A DNA stretch of 48,715 bases, taken from the NCBI GenBank assembly GCA_009787645.1, contig WQSZ01000002.1, positions 1 through 48,715 on the forward strand, read 5' to 3'. Both the position numbers and the translations under genes were made by a program. Shown here in pieces: positions 18,768 through 27,495 of this stretch; within the stretch, counting starts at the first letter, position 1; each line of letters begins with the position of its first letter. The notes under the pieces were generated by a model, which saw only the letters and a program-made list of their open reading frames with translations, was not told the origin of the DNA and did no database searches. This DNA is from Candidatus Fibrimonadales bacterium. GTDB lineage: Bacteria; Fibrobacterota; Fibrobacteria; Fibrobacterales; Fibrobacteraceae.

Positions 18768-20710
18768 ATAGCGAAGTGTCAATATTGCCTGGGCCGGTGG
18801 CTGCCGAACTTTCGGGGGCTGGTTCTTTTTTTGGTTCTTGCCAAGTAGCATCAAGCAATTTCGGAGCTTTTTTGGCAGATGCCGAGACTGAGATAGGCGA
18901 GGCGAGCGTGGGAGTAGCAGATGCTACGCCCGAGGACAATGTAGGCTTGGTAGAACTTTTCCTGCGAAATATTTTTAAAACGGATGATGAAGCAGAAGAT
19001 GAAGGGGGAAACAAAGTGCTGAAGCGCTTGAAAGAAGTGCTGGGCGAAGAGGCTGGTGCGGAAGCTTTTAAAGTGATGCAGGATTTTTTTAATAATAATG
19101 AATTGCTCTCCGAATACTTTGGTCCTCAGATGGATCTTTCTAAGTTTCCTGAATTGGCTCAAGTTTTGAAAATATTGAAGGGAGAAGCCCCTGTTGAAGA
19201 TTTGAAAGCCTTGCTGGAATATTGCGTTAAAGAGATGAAGGAAATGATGAACGACAAGCCGATTGTTCCGAAATCCGAAGATTTGCCCGAGCAGGCAGAA
19301 GCAGGGTTTATTATACAACCTGAAAAAGCGCAGGAAACTCTTGTTGTTACAGAAGATTTAATTGAATCGAGCTTGTTTGTTATGGCCGAAAAGCTTGACA
19401 TTCCGCCGGAAGATCGTGAAAAATTTTACTGGTTCATGAATGATTTGCTGGAAAATGGTTTTATTACTCTTAAAGATTTGGACGATACCATTGCGGAGTT
19501 CGGTGAAGAAGGCACAGAGCCAGAGTTTGATTTTTTCTGGGTAACTTTGAAGAATCTTTGGGATAGCGTTAAAAACGAAGATGAACCGAAGAAAGAAGAA
19601 TTGCTTGCGATGCTCAAGGAAGTTGCCGATATAAAGGAGTCCACCAAGGAATTGGAAGAAACTTTGCGGGTAAATCCGGCAAGCCAGGAAAAGCCGGAGC
19701 AACAGATTCAGCAGGCTTTGCAACCTCAGCAAACAGTTCAACAGCCTCAACAGCTTCAGCCGTTTAAACCGCTTAGTAGGCGAATTCAGCGCCCACAGCA
19801 AGCTCAACAGGCGCAACAGCCACAGCAAGTTCAGCAGACTCAGCGTCCTCAACAAGCTCAACAGCCACAGCAAGTTCAACAGGTTCAGCAGCCTCAACAA
19901 GCTCAACAGGCACAACAGGAAGTTCAACAGGATCAGCGCCCTCAACAGGCGCAACAACCTCAGCAGCCTCAACAGGAGCAGCCGGCTCTGCAGGGACAGG
20001 AAGTTCAACCGGCTCAACCGGCTCAACAAACTCAGCAAGCCAAACCGACGCAGCCTGCCCAACCGGAGCTGCAAGCACAACAGCCTCAGCAGGCTCAACC
20101 GGTGCAGCAAGCACAGCCGGAGCAACAGGCGCAACCTGCCCAACAGCCTCAACCCGAAGTTCGGGCGGTTTGGGATGGTAGCGGCATGAAGATAGAAGTA
20201 TTTGACGCAAAAACAGGCGAAAAGCTGGAAAGCGTTCCTACGAGCTCAAATATGCAGGAACGTATCCATGAATTGGAGGTTATTCGCCAGGTTGTAGCAA
20301 AGGCAAAGTTTATCACAACGCCAACAGGCGAGCAGAAAATGACGCTCCAGCTTCGCCCCGAGCATTTGGGGCAATTGGATTTACGTGTTGTTTTGAACCG
20401 TGGAGAAATGCAGATTTTTGCCAAGGTTGAAAGCGCAACAGCACAACATGCTTTGGAAAATAATATAAACTTTTTGCGTGAAGGCCTGGAAAAACAGGGC
20501 ATACATCTGGATCGCTTGGAAGTTTCAATAGAACAAAGGGAAAAGCAAGACGCATGGTCTTTAGCGCAAGAGAGGCGCGAGCAAAAAGGCCACCACAATA
20601 GGCAGCATAAGCATGGCAGAGAAACTCGCTTGGCGGTTTCCGTTAATGGCGATGCAAAGGCAGATACCGGAAGGCGGCTTGGTTACAACACAATGGAATA
20701 TTTAGCATAG
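18764..20710 (+). CDS. fliK: Flagellar hook-length control protein FliK-like, with Q/P/A-rich linker
   Basis: C-terminal MTLQLRPEHLGQLDLRVVLNRGEMQIFAKVESATAQHALENNINFLREGLEKQGI; long QPQQAQQ low-complexity stretch; ATGA overlap with upstream gene. Confidence 0.88.
   Translation: MNSEVSILPGPVAAELSGAGSFFGSCQVASSNFGAFLADAETEIGEASVGVADATPEDNVGLVELFLRNIFKTDDEAEDEGGNKVLKRLKEVLGEEAGAEAFKVMQDFFNNNELLSEYFGPQMDLSKFPELAQVLKILKGEAPVEDLKALLEYCVKEMKEMMNDKPIVPKSEDLPEQAEAGFIIQPEKAQETLVVTEDLIESSLFVMAEKLDIPPEDREKFYWFMNDLLENGFITLKDLDDTIAEFGEEGTEPEFDFFWVTLKNLWDSVKNEDEPKKEELLAMLKEVADIKESTKELEETLRVNPASQEKPEQQIQQALQPQQTVQQPQQLQPFKPLSRRIQRPQQAQQAQQPQQVQQTQRPQQAQQPQQVQQVQQPQQAQQAQQEVQQDQRPQQAQQPQQPQQEQPALQGQEVQPAQPAQQTQQAKPTQPAQPELQAQQPQQAQPVQQAQPEQQAQPAQQPQPEVRAVWDGSGMKIEVFDAKTGEKLESVPTSSNMQERIHELEVIRQVVAKAKFITTPTGEQKMTLQLRPEHLGQLDLRVVLNRGEMQIFAKVESATAQHALENNINFLREGLEKQGIHLDRLEVSIEQREKQDAWSLAQERREQKGHHNRQHKHGRETRLAVSVNGDAKADTGRRLGYNTMEYLA
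19675..20160 (+). repeat. Low-complexity CAA/CAG/CCT-rich tract encoding Gln/Pro/Ala repeats
   Basis: Repeated CAGCCTCAACAG-like units; produces spurious antisense ORFs. Confidence 0.9.
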
Positions 20711-20722
20711 GGAGGACATATC

Positions 20723-21787
20723 ATGTCTAGCGTAGAAGGTACATCATCAAATTCAAGTTTGGCAGATTACACAAAGAAGGCCGAGCCTCGCAAGGTATCA
20801 ACCGGCGGTGTTGTAAACGAAGGCGATACCAGAGCTTTTTCCACCCCAGGTGGTGAAATGGGCAAAGATCAGTTTTTAAATTTGCTCGTGGCTCAGTTGC
20901 GATATCAAGATCCGCTTAAGCCGGCAGAAGACACTCAATTTATCACGCAGCTTGCTCAGTTCTCGCAGCTCGAATTTACGCAAAATTCAACAGCGGCCAT
21001 TTCTACGCTTGCAAGCAATATGCAGGCATTTATGGATATGCAGAATATGCAGGCCCAGAGCATAACAAATGCCAGCGCAACTCCGCTTTTGGGCAAAGAA
21101 GTCCGTGTTATGGAGGCTTCCTTTAAGTACGGTGGCTTGGGCGGCAAGGATTTAAATATATTCCTGGCCGAAGGTCATAAAAACGGAGTGGCCGTGATTA
21201 AAAATTCGGAAGGAAAGGTTGTCGCAGAGATAGAAGTTAGCGTTGATAGCATTAAAGGCGGAGAAACCACTATAAAATGGAATGGAAAGGATAGCAATGA
21301 TGGAAAGGATGGACAGACTATTTGCTTGGGTGGCACATATACTGTTGAAGTAATGGATGTCAACCAAGCGAAAAGCGTTGGTTATGCCTATCAAGACGGT
21401 ATGGTGTCTGGAGTCAGTTTCCACTCAGGCGGCGCATCTTTGACCATAAACGGCACTCAATTTGGGCTTGGATATTTGGTAAATGTTCAGGAAGTGGCTT
21501 CTCGCATTATGGAATCGTCTTTCAAGTATAGCGGATCGGACGGCAAGGAATTTAATATATTCTTGTCTGAAGGCAATAAAGAAGGCTTGGCAGTGATTAA
21601 AGATTCAAACGGAAACATTGTAGCAGAGCTTGATGTTAGCGCCGATAGCAACAAAGGTGGCGATGCTAAGGTTAAGTGGGATGGCAAGAAAGACGGCATA
21701 ATTGTTTCGGAAGGCACATATACGATTGAGGTTATGGATGTTTCAGGCTCAAAAAGCGTTGGTTATGCCTACAGGACTGTAGCGTAG
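20723..21787 (+). CDS. flgD: Flagellar hook capping protein FlgD, with internally duplicated Ig-like domain
   Basis: GKDQFLNLLVAQLRYQDPLKPAEDTQFITQLAQFSQLE; two tandem SSFKY...GTYTIEVMDV...KSVGYAY units. Confidence 0.92.
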   Translation: MSSVEGTSSNSSLADYTKKAEPRKVSTGGVVNEGDTRAFSTPGGEMGKDQFLNLLVAQLRYQDPLKPAEDTQFITQLAQFSQLEFTQNSTAAISTLASNMQAFMDMQNMQAQSITNASATPLLGKEVRVMEASFKYGGLGGKDLNIFLAEGHKNGVAVIKNSEGKVVAEIEVSVDSIKGGETTIKWNGKDSNDGKDGQTICLGGTYTVEVMDVNQAKSVGYAYQDGMVSGVSFHSGGASLTINGTQFGLGYLVNVQEVASRIMESSFKYSGSDGKEFNIFLSEGNKEGLAVIKDSNGNIVAELDVSADSNKGGDAKVKWDGKKDGIIVSEGTYTIEVMDVSGSKSVGYAYRTVA

Positions 21788-21795
21788 TGTTATTA

Positions 21796-21811
21796 TGGCA
21801 CGATTTTTGCA
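21796..21811 (+). promoter_or_regulatory. Sigma-54 (-24/-12) promoter, TGGCACGATTTTTGCA
   Basis: Identical 16-mer to the element at 18140; again 28 nt to ATG (21824). Confidence 0.88.
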
Positions 21812-21823
21812 AGGAGTATAAGT

Positions 21824-23188
21824 ATGGCTAGAGTTACTTTTACAACGACGTATGATACGACGATGCGCTACTTGCAGCGCAACGCCAACAATCAGCTTAA
21901 GCTGCAAGAACAGATTGCCAGCGAAAAGATGATCAACCGTCCTTCCGACAATCCGATCGGTTTTGCTAATGCGATGAACTACAGGAATATCCTCAGTTCA
22001 CTGTCTCAGCAGAAGATCAACATGGATGATGGTGAAATCTACATGACCATTCTGGAAGCAACCCATCAGAGCATAAACAATATTTTTACGCGTTGCCAGG
22101 AGCTTGCGGTCCAGGCTTCAAACGATACTCAGAATCATCAGAACAGATTGTTCACAAATATGGAAGTGCGTCAGCTTTTGGAGCAGATGGTTTCGGAGGC
22201 GCAAAGCAAGCACAAAGACAACTATATTTTCAGCGGCAAATGGGCAAACATGCCTCCTTATGAAATTAAAGGCGGCCAAGCTGAACTTAGATTAAATTCA
22301 GATAACTCTAACAGGACTATTCCGATAAATGCGGCTTACGATCCTCTTGATCCGAATTCTCTCATGTTTGATCCGGGAACTGTAACTATTAATATTTTCG
22401 ATTCGGAATTCTGGGATACAAATGCGAATCCTCCCGGAAATCAGCTTGCTCAACGTATTATACCGGGCTCTTTCCATTTAGATGGGCTTATGGAAAAACC
22501 GAACAGATATACTGATCTCGCCGAAGATGATCCGAATTATCTTCCTATAAGCCACCCCGATCATTACAACTCGGACTATGAAGTTGACTATGTGAATGGC
22601 ACAATAACTCTTATAAGTGATGCGGCAAAAGCTCGCTTTTATGATCCCGCCACAGGAGATGCTATAACAACAACAAGGATAGATGCTGCCGGTAACGCTA
22701 TTGAGATACTTGATAATATGCCAACGGTTTCTTTTGAGTACATTTACCGCAATTCAATAGATATGAGCGGCGAAATTTACCGGGAAATAGATTCCGGCAT
22801 AACTATGAAAATAAATACCAATCCGGATGACTTGTTTGGGAAAAAAGGTTTGAATGATTGGGATTCTTTCAAGGAAATAATAAGCTTGATGCAAGGTCTT
22901 TGGCACAATGAACAGTCGGAGATAAACGCAAGCATAAAGAATTTGAATACCGGGCGTGAGAGAAATTTGGAGCAGCAGGCGGTTGAAGGTGCCAGGCTGA
23001 ACAGAGTTGCGCTGGTTTTTAATCGCAACACGGATTTAACCGAATCGAACACCGATGCCCAGAGCAGAATAGAAGATGTAGATTTAGCAGATGCTCTTAC
23101 CAAGTTCGCTTTGGCAGATACGATTTATAATGTTAGTTTGCAGGCTGCATCAAGGATTATGCGGCGGTCTTTACTGGATTATTTATAG
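21824..23188 (+). CDS. flgL: Flagellar hook-associated protein FlgL-like
   Basis: N-term ...LQEQIASEKMINRPSDNPIGFANAMNYRN, QELAVQASNDTQNHQNR; C-term IEDVDLADALTKFALADTIYNVSLQAASRIMRRSLLDYL. Confidence 0.85.
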   Translation: MARVTFTTTYDTTMRYLQRNANNQLKLQEQIASEKMINRPSDNPIGFANAMNYRNILSSLSQQKINMDDGEIYMTILEATHQSINNIFTRCQELAVQASNDTQNHQNRLFTNMEVRQLLEQMVSEAQSKHKDNYIFSGKWANMPPYEIKGGQAELRLNSDNSNRTIPINAAYDPLDPNSLMFDPGTVTINIFDSEFWDTNANPPGNQLAQRIIPGSFHLDGLMEKPNRYTDLAEDDPNYLPISHPDHYNSDYEVDYVNGTITLISDAAKARFYDPATGDAITTTRIDAAGNAIEILDNMPTVSFEYIYRNSIDMSGEIYREIDSGITMKINTNPDDLFGKKGLNDWDSFKEIISLMQGLWHNEQSEINASIKNLNTGRERNLEQQAVEGARLNRVALVFNRNTDLTESNTDAQSRIEDVDLADALTKFALADTIYNVSLQAASRIMRRSLLDYL

Positions 23189-23198
23189 CGAGGTGACT

Positions 23199-24149
23199 AT
23201 GCCAAACACACTGTTCAATGTATCGTCAATGATGTATCAAAACAAGCTTCGTATGCATAACGAAGTTTTGCAGCGTGCAACTGAAAGACTTGCCACAGGC
23301 AGTCGCATAAACAATGCGAAAGATGATCCTTTCAGAAATTACGAGGCAGAAAATGCCAGAAGCGAAATTAAAAATGCTGAAAAGGCTAAGCAAAATTCAG
23401 CCGACGGCGCAGCCCTTTTGCAGGTTGCCGAAGGAACATGCGGTGAGGTGCAAAGCATTCTGCAACGAGTTAGAGAGCTTGCCGTTCAAGCGGCAAACGA
23501 CACTTTGTCAAGCACGGAGCGCCGTTATTTGAACGAAGAAGTCGGCGGGCTTTTGAACGAGATAGATCGCATAACAGCCGTCACTACATTCAACACAAAA
23601 ACTATTTTTGGCAATGAAGGAGATTCGTTTTCCAAATCTGATGTGAACACAGCAGGCGGCAGAGAGTTGAAGGACTGGGCAAAGAATCCGTATATGAGAG
23701 CCGAAGGAATAAGAGCCGGAGTTTTACATGTAGGCCCCGAGGCCAATCCCGGTACGCTTTACGATGCAAATCAGGTCAGAGTGTCAATTCCGGAGCTTTC
23801 TTCAAGAACTCTCTTTGGTCCGGACGATCCTAATGGCCGCCCGGCTATTGATCTCTCCGATAATGCAGGAGCCACCAGTGCCATAGACAAGCTGGATTCG
23901 GCGATAAATTCTTTGGGCACTGTTCGTTCTTACATGGGTTCTTTGGTGAACAGGATGGACAGGCAATATGAAGATATAGAGAGCCGAAACATAACCAGAA
24001 ATGATCATGTGAGCAAAATTAAGGATACGGACTTTGCAAAGGAATCCACAGAATTGATGAGTGCGCAAATTAAACAGCAAGCTGCGATTTCAATACTGGC
24101 TCAGAGCAATTCAAAAATCGGCAGGGTTTTAGAAATATTAGGTGGTTAA
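23199..24149 (+). CDS. Flagellin
   Basis: RLATGSRINNAKDDP, VRELAVQAANDTLSSTERRYLNEE; C-term DTDFAKESTELMSAQIKQQAAISILAQSN. ATG at 23199 with GAGGTG. Confidence 0.92.
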   Translation: MPNTLFNVSSMMYQNKLRMHNEVLQRATERLATGSRINNAKDDPFRNYEAENARSEIKNAEKAKQNSADGAALLQVAEGTCGEVQSILQRVRELAVQAANDTLSSTERRYLNEEVGGLLNEIDRITAVTTFNTKTIFGNEGDSFSKSDVNTAGGRELKDWAKNPYMRAEGIRAGVLHVGPEANPGTLYDANQVRVSIPELSSRTLFGPDDPNGRPAIDLSDNAGATSAIDKLDSAINSLGTVRSYMGSLVNRMDRQYEDIESRNITRNDHVSKIKDTDFAKESTELMSAQIKQQAAISILAQSNSKIGRVLEILGG

Positions 24150-24893
24150 CAGTTTAGTGGCCATTTCGCCGAATATTCTTGCGCCGGCACAGTTGGGGTT
24201 TGCAAGCACTGCGGGCATGCCCTTTTCGCCGCCTTCCATTAAAGGAGCATCAATGGGAATTTGCCCCAAAAGCTCTAGCCCCATTTTTTGAGCAAAAGTT
24301 TTTGCTCCGTCTTTGCCGAATATAAAGTGCTCTTTTGAGCATCCGTCGCAAACAAAGCCGCTCATGTTCTCTACCAATCCGATAATAGGCACATTCATTT
24401 CCCTGAAAAGGTCTATGCCCTTTAAGCAATCGGCTAGAGCCACGGACTGAGGGGTGCAGACCATAATAACGCCGTGCAATTTGCAATTTTGAACAATGGA
24501 GAGCTGGACATCGCCGGTTCCGGGCGGTAAATCTATGAACAGTATGTCCATATCCCCCCAATTCACAAAGTTCAGCAGATTGTTTATAAGAGCTGCGGCT
24601 CGTGGTCCTCTCCAGGCATTTGCCTTTTCCGCAGGAAACAACTGCGCAAGGGTCACAACGTGCACTCCGTGCGAGAATGTGGGGATTATATGCCGTTTTT
24701 CATCCATTTCGGGGGCATCTTTCAGGTCGAACATTATGCCCATGCTGGGGCCATATAGATCGGCGTCTAGAATGCCAACTGATTTTCCTTCCAAAGCAAC
24801 AGCCATGGCGAGATTCGCCGTAACGGTTGATTTCCCGACTCCGCCTTTGCCGCTGGCAATGGCGATGATGCTTTTAATATCTTTTAATGCCAT
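24138..24893 (-). CDS. mrp: Mrp/NBP35-family Fe-S carrier P-loop ATPase
   Basis: IASGKGGVGKSTVTANLAMA, DADLYGPSMGIMF, DLPPGTGDVQLS, VENMSGFVCDGC. Confidence 0.94.
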   Translation of the reverse strand: MALKDIKSIIAIASGKGGVGKSTVTANLAMAVALEGKSVGILDADLYGPSMGIMFDLKDAPEMDEKRHIIPTFSHGVHVVTLAQLFPAEKANAWRGPRAAALINNLLNFVNWGDMDILFIDLPPGTGDVQLSIVQNCKLHGVIMVCTPQSVALADCLKGIDLFREMNVPIIGLVENMSGFVCDGCSKEHFIFGKDGAKTFAQKMGLELLGQIPIDAPLMEGGEKGMPAVLANPNCAGARIFGEMATKLLTT

Positions 24894-24905
24894 ATTTTTA
24901 TCAAC

Positions 24906-24979
24906 TCGGAATAGCGAGATTCGAACTCACGACCTTCTGCTCCCGAAGCAGACGCTCTACCAGGCTGAGCTATATTCCG
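24906..24979 (-). tRNA. tRNA-Pro (anticodon CGG)
   Basis: Reverse complement CGGAATATAGCTCAGCCTGGTAGAGCGTCTGCTTCGGGAGCAGAAGGTCGTGAGTTCGAATCTCGCTATTCCGA folds as a cloverleaf: acceptor CGGAATA/TATTCCG, anticodon loop TTCGGGA, T-loop TTCGAAT. CCA not encoded. Confidence 0.95.
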
Positions 24980-25117
24980 AAACTGGTTTTTTGCTTGAAT
25001 TTTGGCGTTTTTACTCATATTTTTGCGTTATGACAATTAGTAAAAACCTCTGTCACTGCAATTTACATGCACTAAAAACTCTTACTCCAAGCGATTTTGC
25101 CATAATATAGCAAAAAA

Positions 25118-25588
25118 TTACTTAGCATCCCAGGTGAAACTCATATAAAATTCGGCTCCAGCGTATTCTCCGGTATTTTCACACTCATAAGCCGAATTCC
25201 CGAACATTCGTAAGGACCTATACATCAAAGCTCTCTGTATAGTATTGAGGGTGCCGCTTACTCTAGCCATTTCGCACAGGAGTTGATCAGCAAGAAGCCT
25301 GGACAAAAAATGTCCACCTTTGCAATTTTTAGTGTAATTTGCATCATGAACGATGATCGCCCAGTTATAATCATTGCTATCGGTAAATTTCGGAATGATC
25401 GGATCTATCACATGCGAGCCGCTGCGCATGTTCGTGGGAAAGCCCGGAAGTAAAGTATATCGCAAAACGCCATCAACTGTATGTATTGCGCAATCGGCTT
25501 TTTCAGTGAGCCGCCACAATCCTTCGCCGGCGAATCTTACTGCAATTGGCGAGCCTGTGTATTTAAGCACTTTCATTTTTTGCCTCAT
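25118..25588 (-). CDS. DUF1353-family phage protein
   Basis: Recognised pattern: RLTEKADCAIHTVDGVLRYTLLPGFPTNMRS...DYNWAIIVHDANY. Confidence 0.65.
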   Translation of the reverse strand: MRQKMKVLKYTGSPIAVRFAGEGLWRLTEKADCAIHTVDGVLRYTLLPGFPTNMRSGSHVIDPIIPKFTDSNDYNWAIIVHDANYTKNCKGGHFLSRLLADQLLCEMARVSGTLNTIQRALMYRSLRMFGNSAYECENTGEYAGAEFYMSFTWDAK

Positions 25589-26007
25589 GGGTTGAATATG
25601 TAAGGTTTGGTTTTATCCAGCCATTTTACCGGGTTGGGCTCTCCAATATCGATGTGTATCTAGGTTTGGGTTACATCAATATTCTCCACCCGTTTTATGC
25701 ATAATGCCAAAGCTTCAGCTGATGTGCAAAAAGCGTACAGTAGCATTATCTTTTTTTGAGTTATATGCAAATCTATAGCCATGCCTTTTTTGTGGTAGCT
25801 GTTTTTTGCGCCGATTGAGCATGCCGGGCTTCTAAGGCCGCACCAGTTGTGCATGCGCCGGCCATCAATGGCGTTAACCCAAACATCAGGATAGCGCTCT
25901 TTTATGGCGCCATAAATCTCTAGGATTTTAGGATCTATGGATTTATCCAGGCTGTAGCCATAATGCTGCCAGTCTGGCGGGAGCAGGTCGTTTGGATCAG
26001 TAATCAT
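25585..26007 (-). pseudogene. Phage M15-type peptidase (endolysin) interrupted by an in-frame TAG at 25660-25662
   Basis: SYHKKGMAIDLH matches the M15 SxHxxGxAxD motif. Past the TAG the same frame continues IHIDIGEPNPVKWLDKTKPYIFNP* and its TGA overlaps the DUF1353 ATG. Confidence 0.75.
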
Positions 26008-26009
26008 CT

Positions 26010-26507
26010 CTACTTTCCTCCGTTGAGTTTGTTTTTATTCTGCAGGATAACCTCAAGAAATAAATTTTTGAAGTCGTCTAATTTGTCATTCATTTTATCC
26101 ACCTTCTGAAAAACTTCTTTCCCGTCAGCTTTGGTAAAATTCTGTTCTCGCATATCCGATATGGTTACGCTTAAAGCTTTGTAGTCATTCTCAATTTCTT
26201 TCAAATCTTTCTGTGTCGCAAATTCTGCAAGCCTCTGTTTTATTTTGCTGACTTCTTCTTTCGTTTCTTTTATATCAGCATTTTGGATCATTTGCTCTTT
26301 ATCCCTGGCATCTGTTCTGAGCTTCGTGTTTTCATCTATTATCTTGGCCTGCTCCTTGTCTTTGTTGCGCAGGTATATAATGCCAGCTATTATAGCCGCA
26401 ATGAGCAGCATCACGATAACAACAAACGCCTCGCCGCTTGTCAGCTTATGCGCAAGCACCGTTAGAAACCCATCGCTCGATATAGCTGTGTTCGCTATTT
26501 TGTCCAT
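26010..26507 (-). CDS. TM + coiled-coil protein, possibly phage lysis accessory
   Basis: TM segment FVVIVMLLIAAIIAGIIYL followed by charged coiled coil; adjacent to M15 peptidase. Confidence 0.5.
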   Translation of the reverse strand: MDKIANTAISSDGFLTVLAHKLTSGEAFVVIVMLLIAAIIAGIIYLRNKDKEQAKIIDENTKLRTDARDKEQMIQNADIKETKEEVSKIKQRLAEFATQKDLKEIENDYKALSVTISDMREQNFTKADGKEVFQKVDKMNDKLDDFKNLFLEVILQNKNKLNGGK

Positions 26508-26515
26508 TTGAAAAA

Positions 26516-27055
26516 ATGAATAAAGAAATGGAAAGTAAAATTTTAGACATAAACGATTTTACTTTTAAATCGTCTGTAGAAATATTTTTATATAGATTTA
26601 AATTTATTTGGGATATAAATCTATCCCTTGAAGCATGGAATTTTAAAAATCTTTACACTTTTCCGTATAAAAAGATTGCAAATTTATTTTATAGAGTGGT
26701 AATTGAATTATCTCAAGAAGATATTGAGGGAATAAAATCAAAAGAAAATAATGGAAAAATATATCATGAATGCGTTAATAGATGGTATGGAAATAGCTAC
26801 AAAGAGAAAATGGCAAATGAAATTATATATGAAGTCGCAGATGTCACTGAAATCACTCCGCCTATAAATATAGAAGAAATAAAAATTATCTTCTACGAAA
26901 ATCTTTACAATTTCATAGAAAAAGATTTAAAGAAAAAAGAATATTTTATAGAAAAACTTTCGGATAAAATACATGGAGAAATAGCTTTTATTGTAAATGG
27001 AAAAGAATTCGAAAATGAGAATAATGAAGCTGTTTTGAATGTGAAGGAGAAATGA
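26516..27055 (+). CDS. Hypothetical AT-rich island protein
   Basis: 179 aa intact ORF, AT-rich, divergent from the preceding gene with only 8 bp between starts. Confidence 0.55.
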   Translation: MNKEMESKILDINDFTFKSSVEIFLYRFKFIWDINLSLEAWNFKNLYTFPYKKIANLFYRVVIELSQEDIEGIKSKENNGKIYHECVNRWYGNSYKEKMANEIIYEVADVTEITPPINIEEIKIIFYENLYNFIEKDLKKKEYFIEKLSDKIHGEIAFIVNGKEFENENNEAVLNVKEK

Positions 27056-27058
27056 AAT

Positions 27059-27343
27059 ATGGAAATACTTAATGTAATAGGAAAATTTGTAGAAAAAATA
27101 CCCAAACCATTATATGTAGTTTATTTATTTTTTCATTATTATTTATGCTTCTTCCCGAAAGTTTTATAGAAAAATTAAAAGGATTTGAATATGAAATTGG
27201 ATATATTTTTGTTGACAGCATCGTTTATTATAGTAGAGTTATGTGTAAGAGGGATAGATAAAATAGAAAAAAGTAGAGCAGACAATAGAGCAAAATCCGA
27301 AATGATAAAAATTATAGATACACTTTTCACACTACGAAAATGA
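27059..27343 (+). pseudogene. Small two-TM membrane protein, possibly superinfection-exclusion (SieB)-like, split by two compensating frameshifts
   Basis: Three-frame reading: MEILNVIGKFVEKIPKPLYVVYLFF / SLLFMLLPESFIEKLKGFEYEIGYIF / LLTASFIIVELCVRGIDKIEKSRADNRAKSEMIKIIDTLFTLRK*. Confidence 0.4.
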
Positions 27344-27495
27344 AATTAAAAAGAAATTTAGAGCAATACAATAGCATTGATTTGTGATAAATAAGCATTT
27401 TATGGAATTAATTTCTCCACATTGCTATTTGCCGCACCGCCCCAGGCGTGAAGCCGGTGCAACCGCATCTTGAAGAATGGAAAGTTTGGAGGGCA

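Noticed and set aside
19358-20210. Long antisense ORFs (Leu/Arg-rich and Val/Glu/Pro-rich) opposite fliK
   Set aside because: They are reverse readings of the CAA/CAG/CCT repeat tract; no domain, no start signals.
24906-24979. tRNA-Pro as attachment site for the integrase island
   Set aside because: The tRNA 3' end faces mrp, away from the island, and no duplicated tRNA 3' end was seen on the other side.
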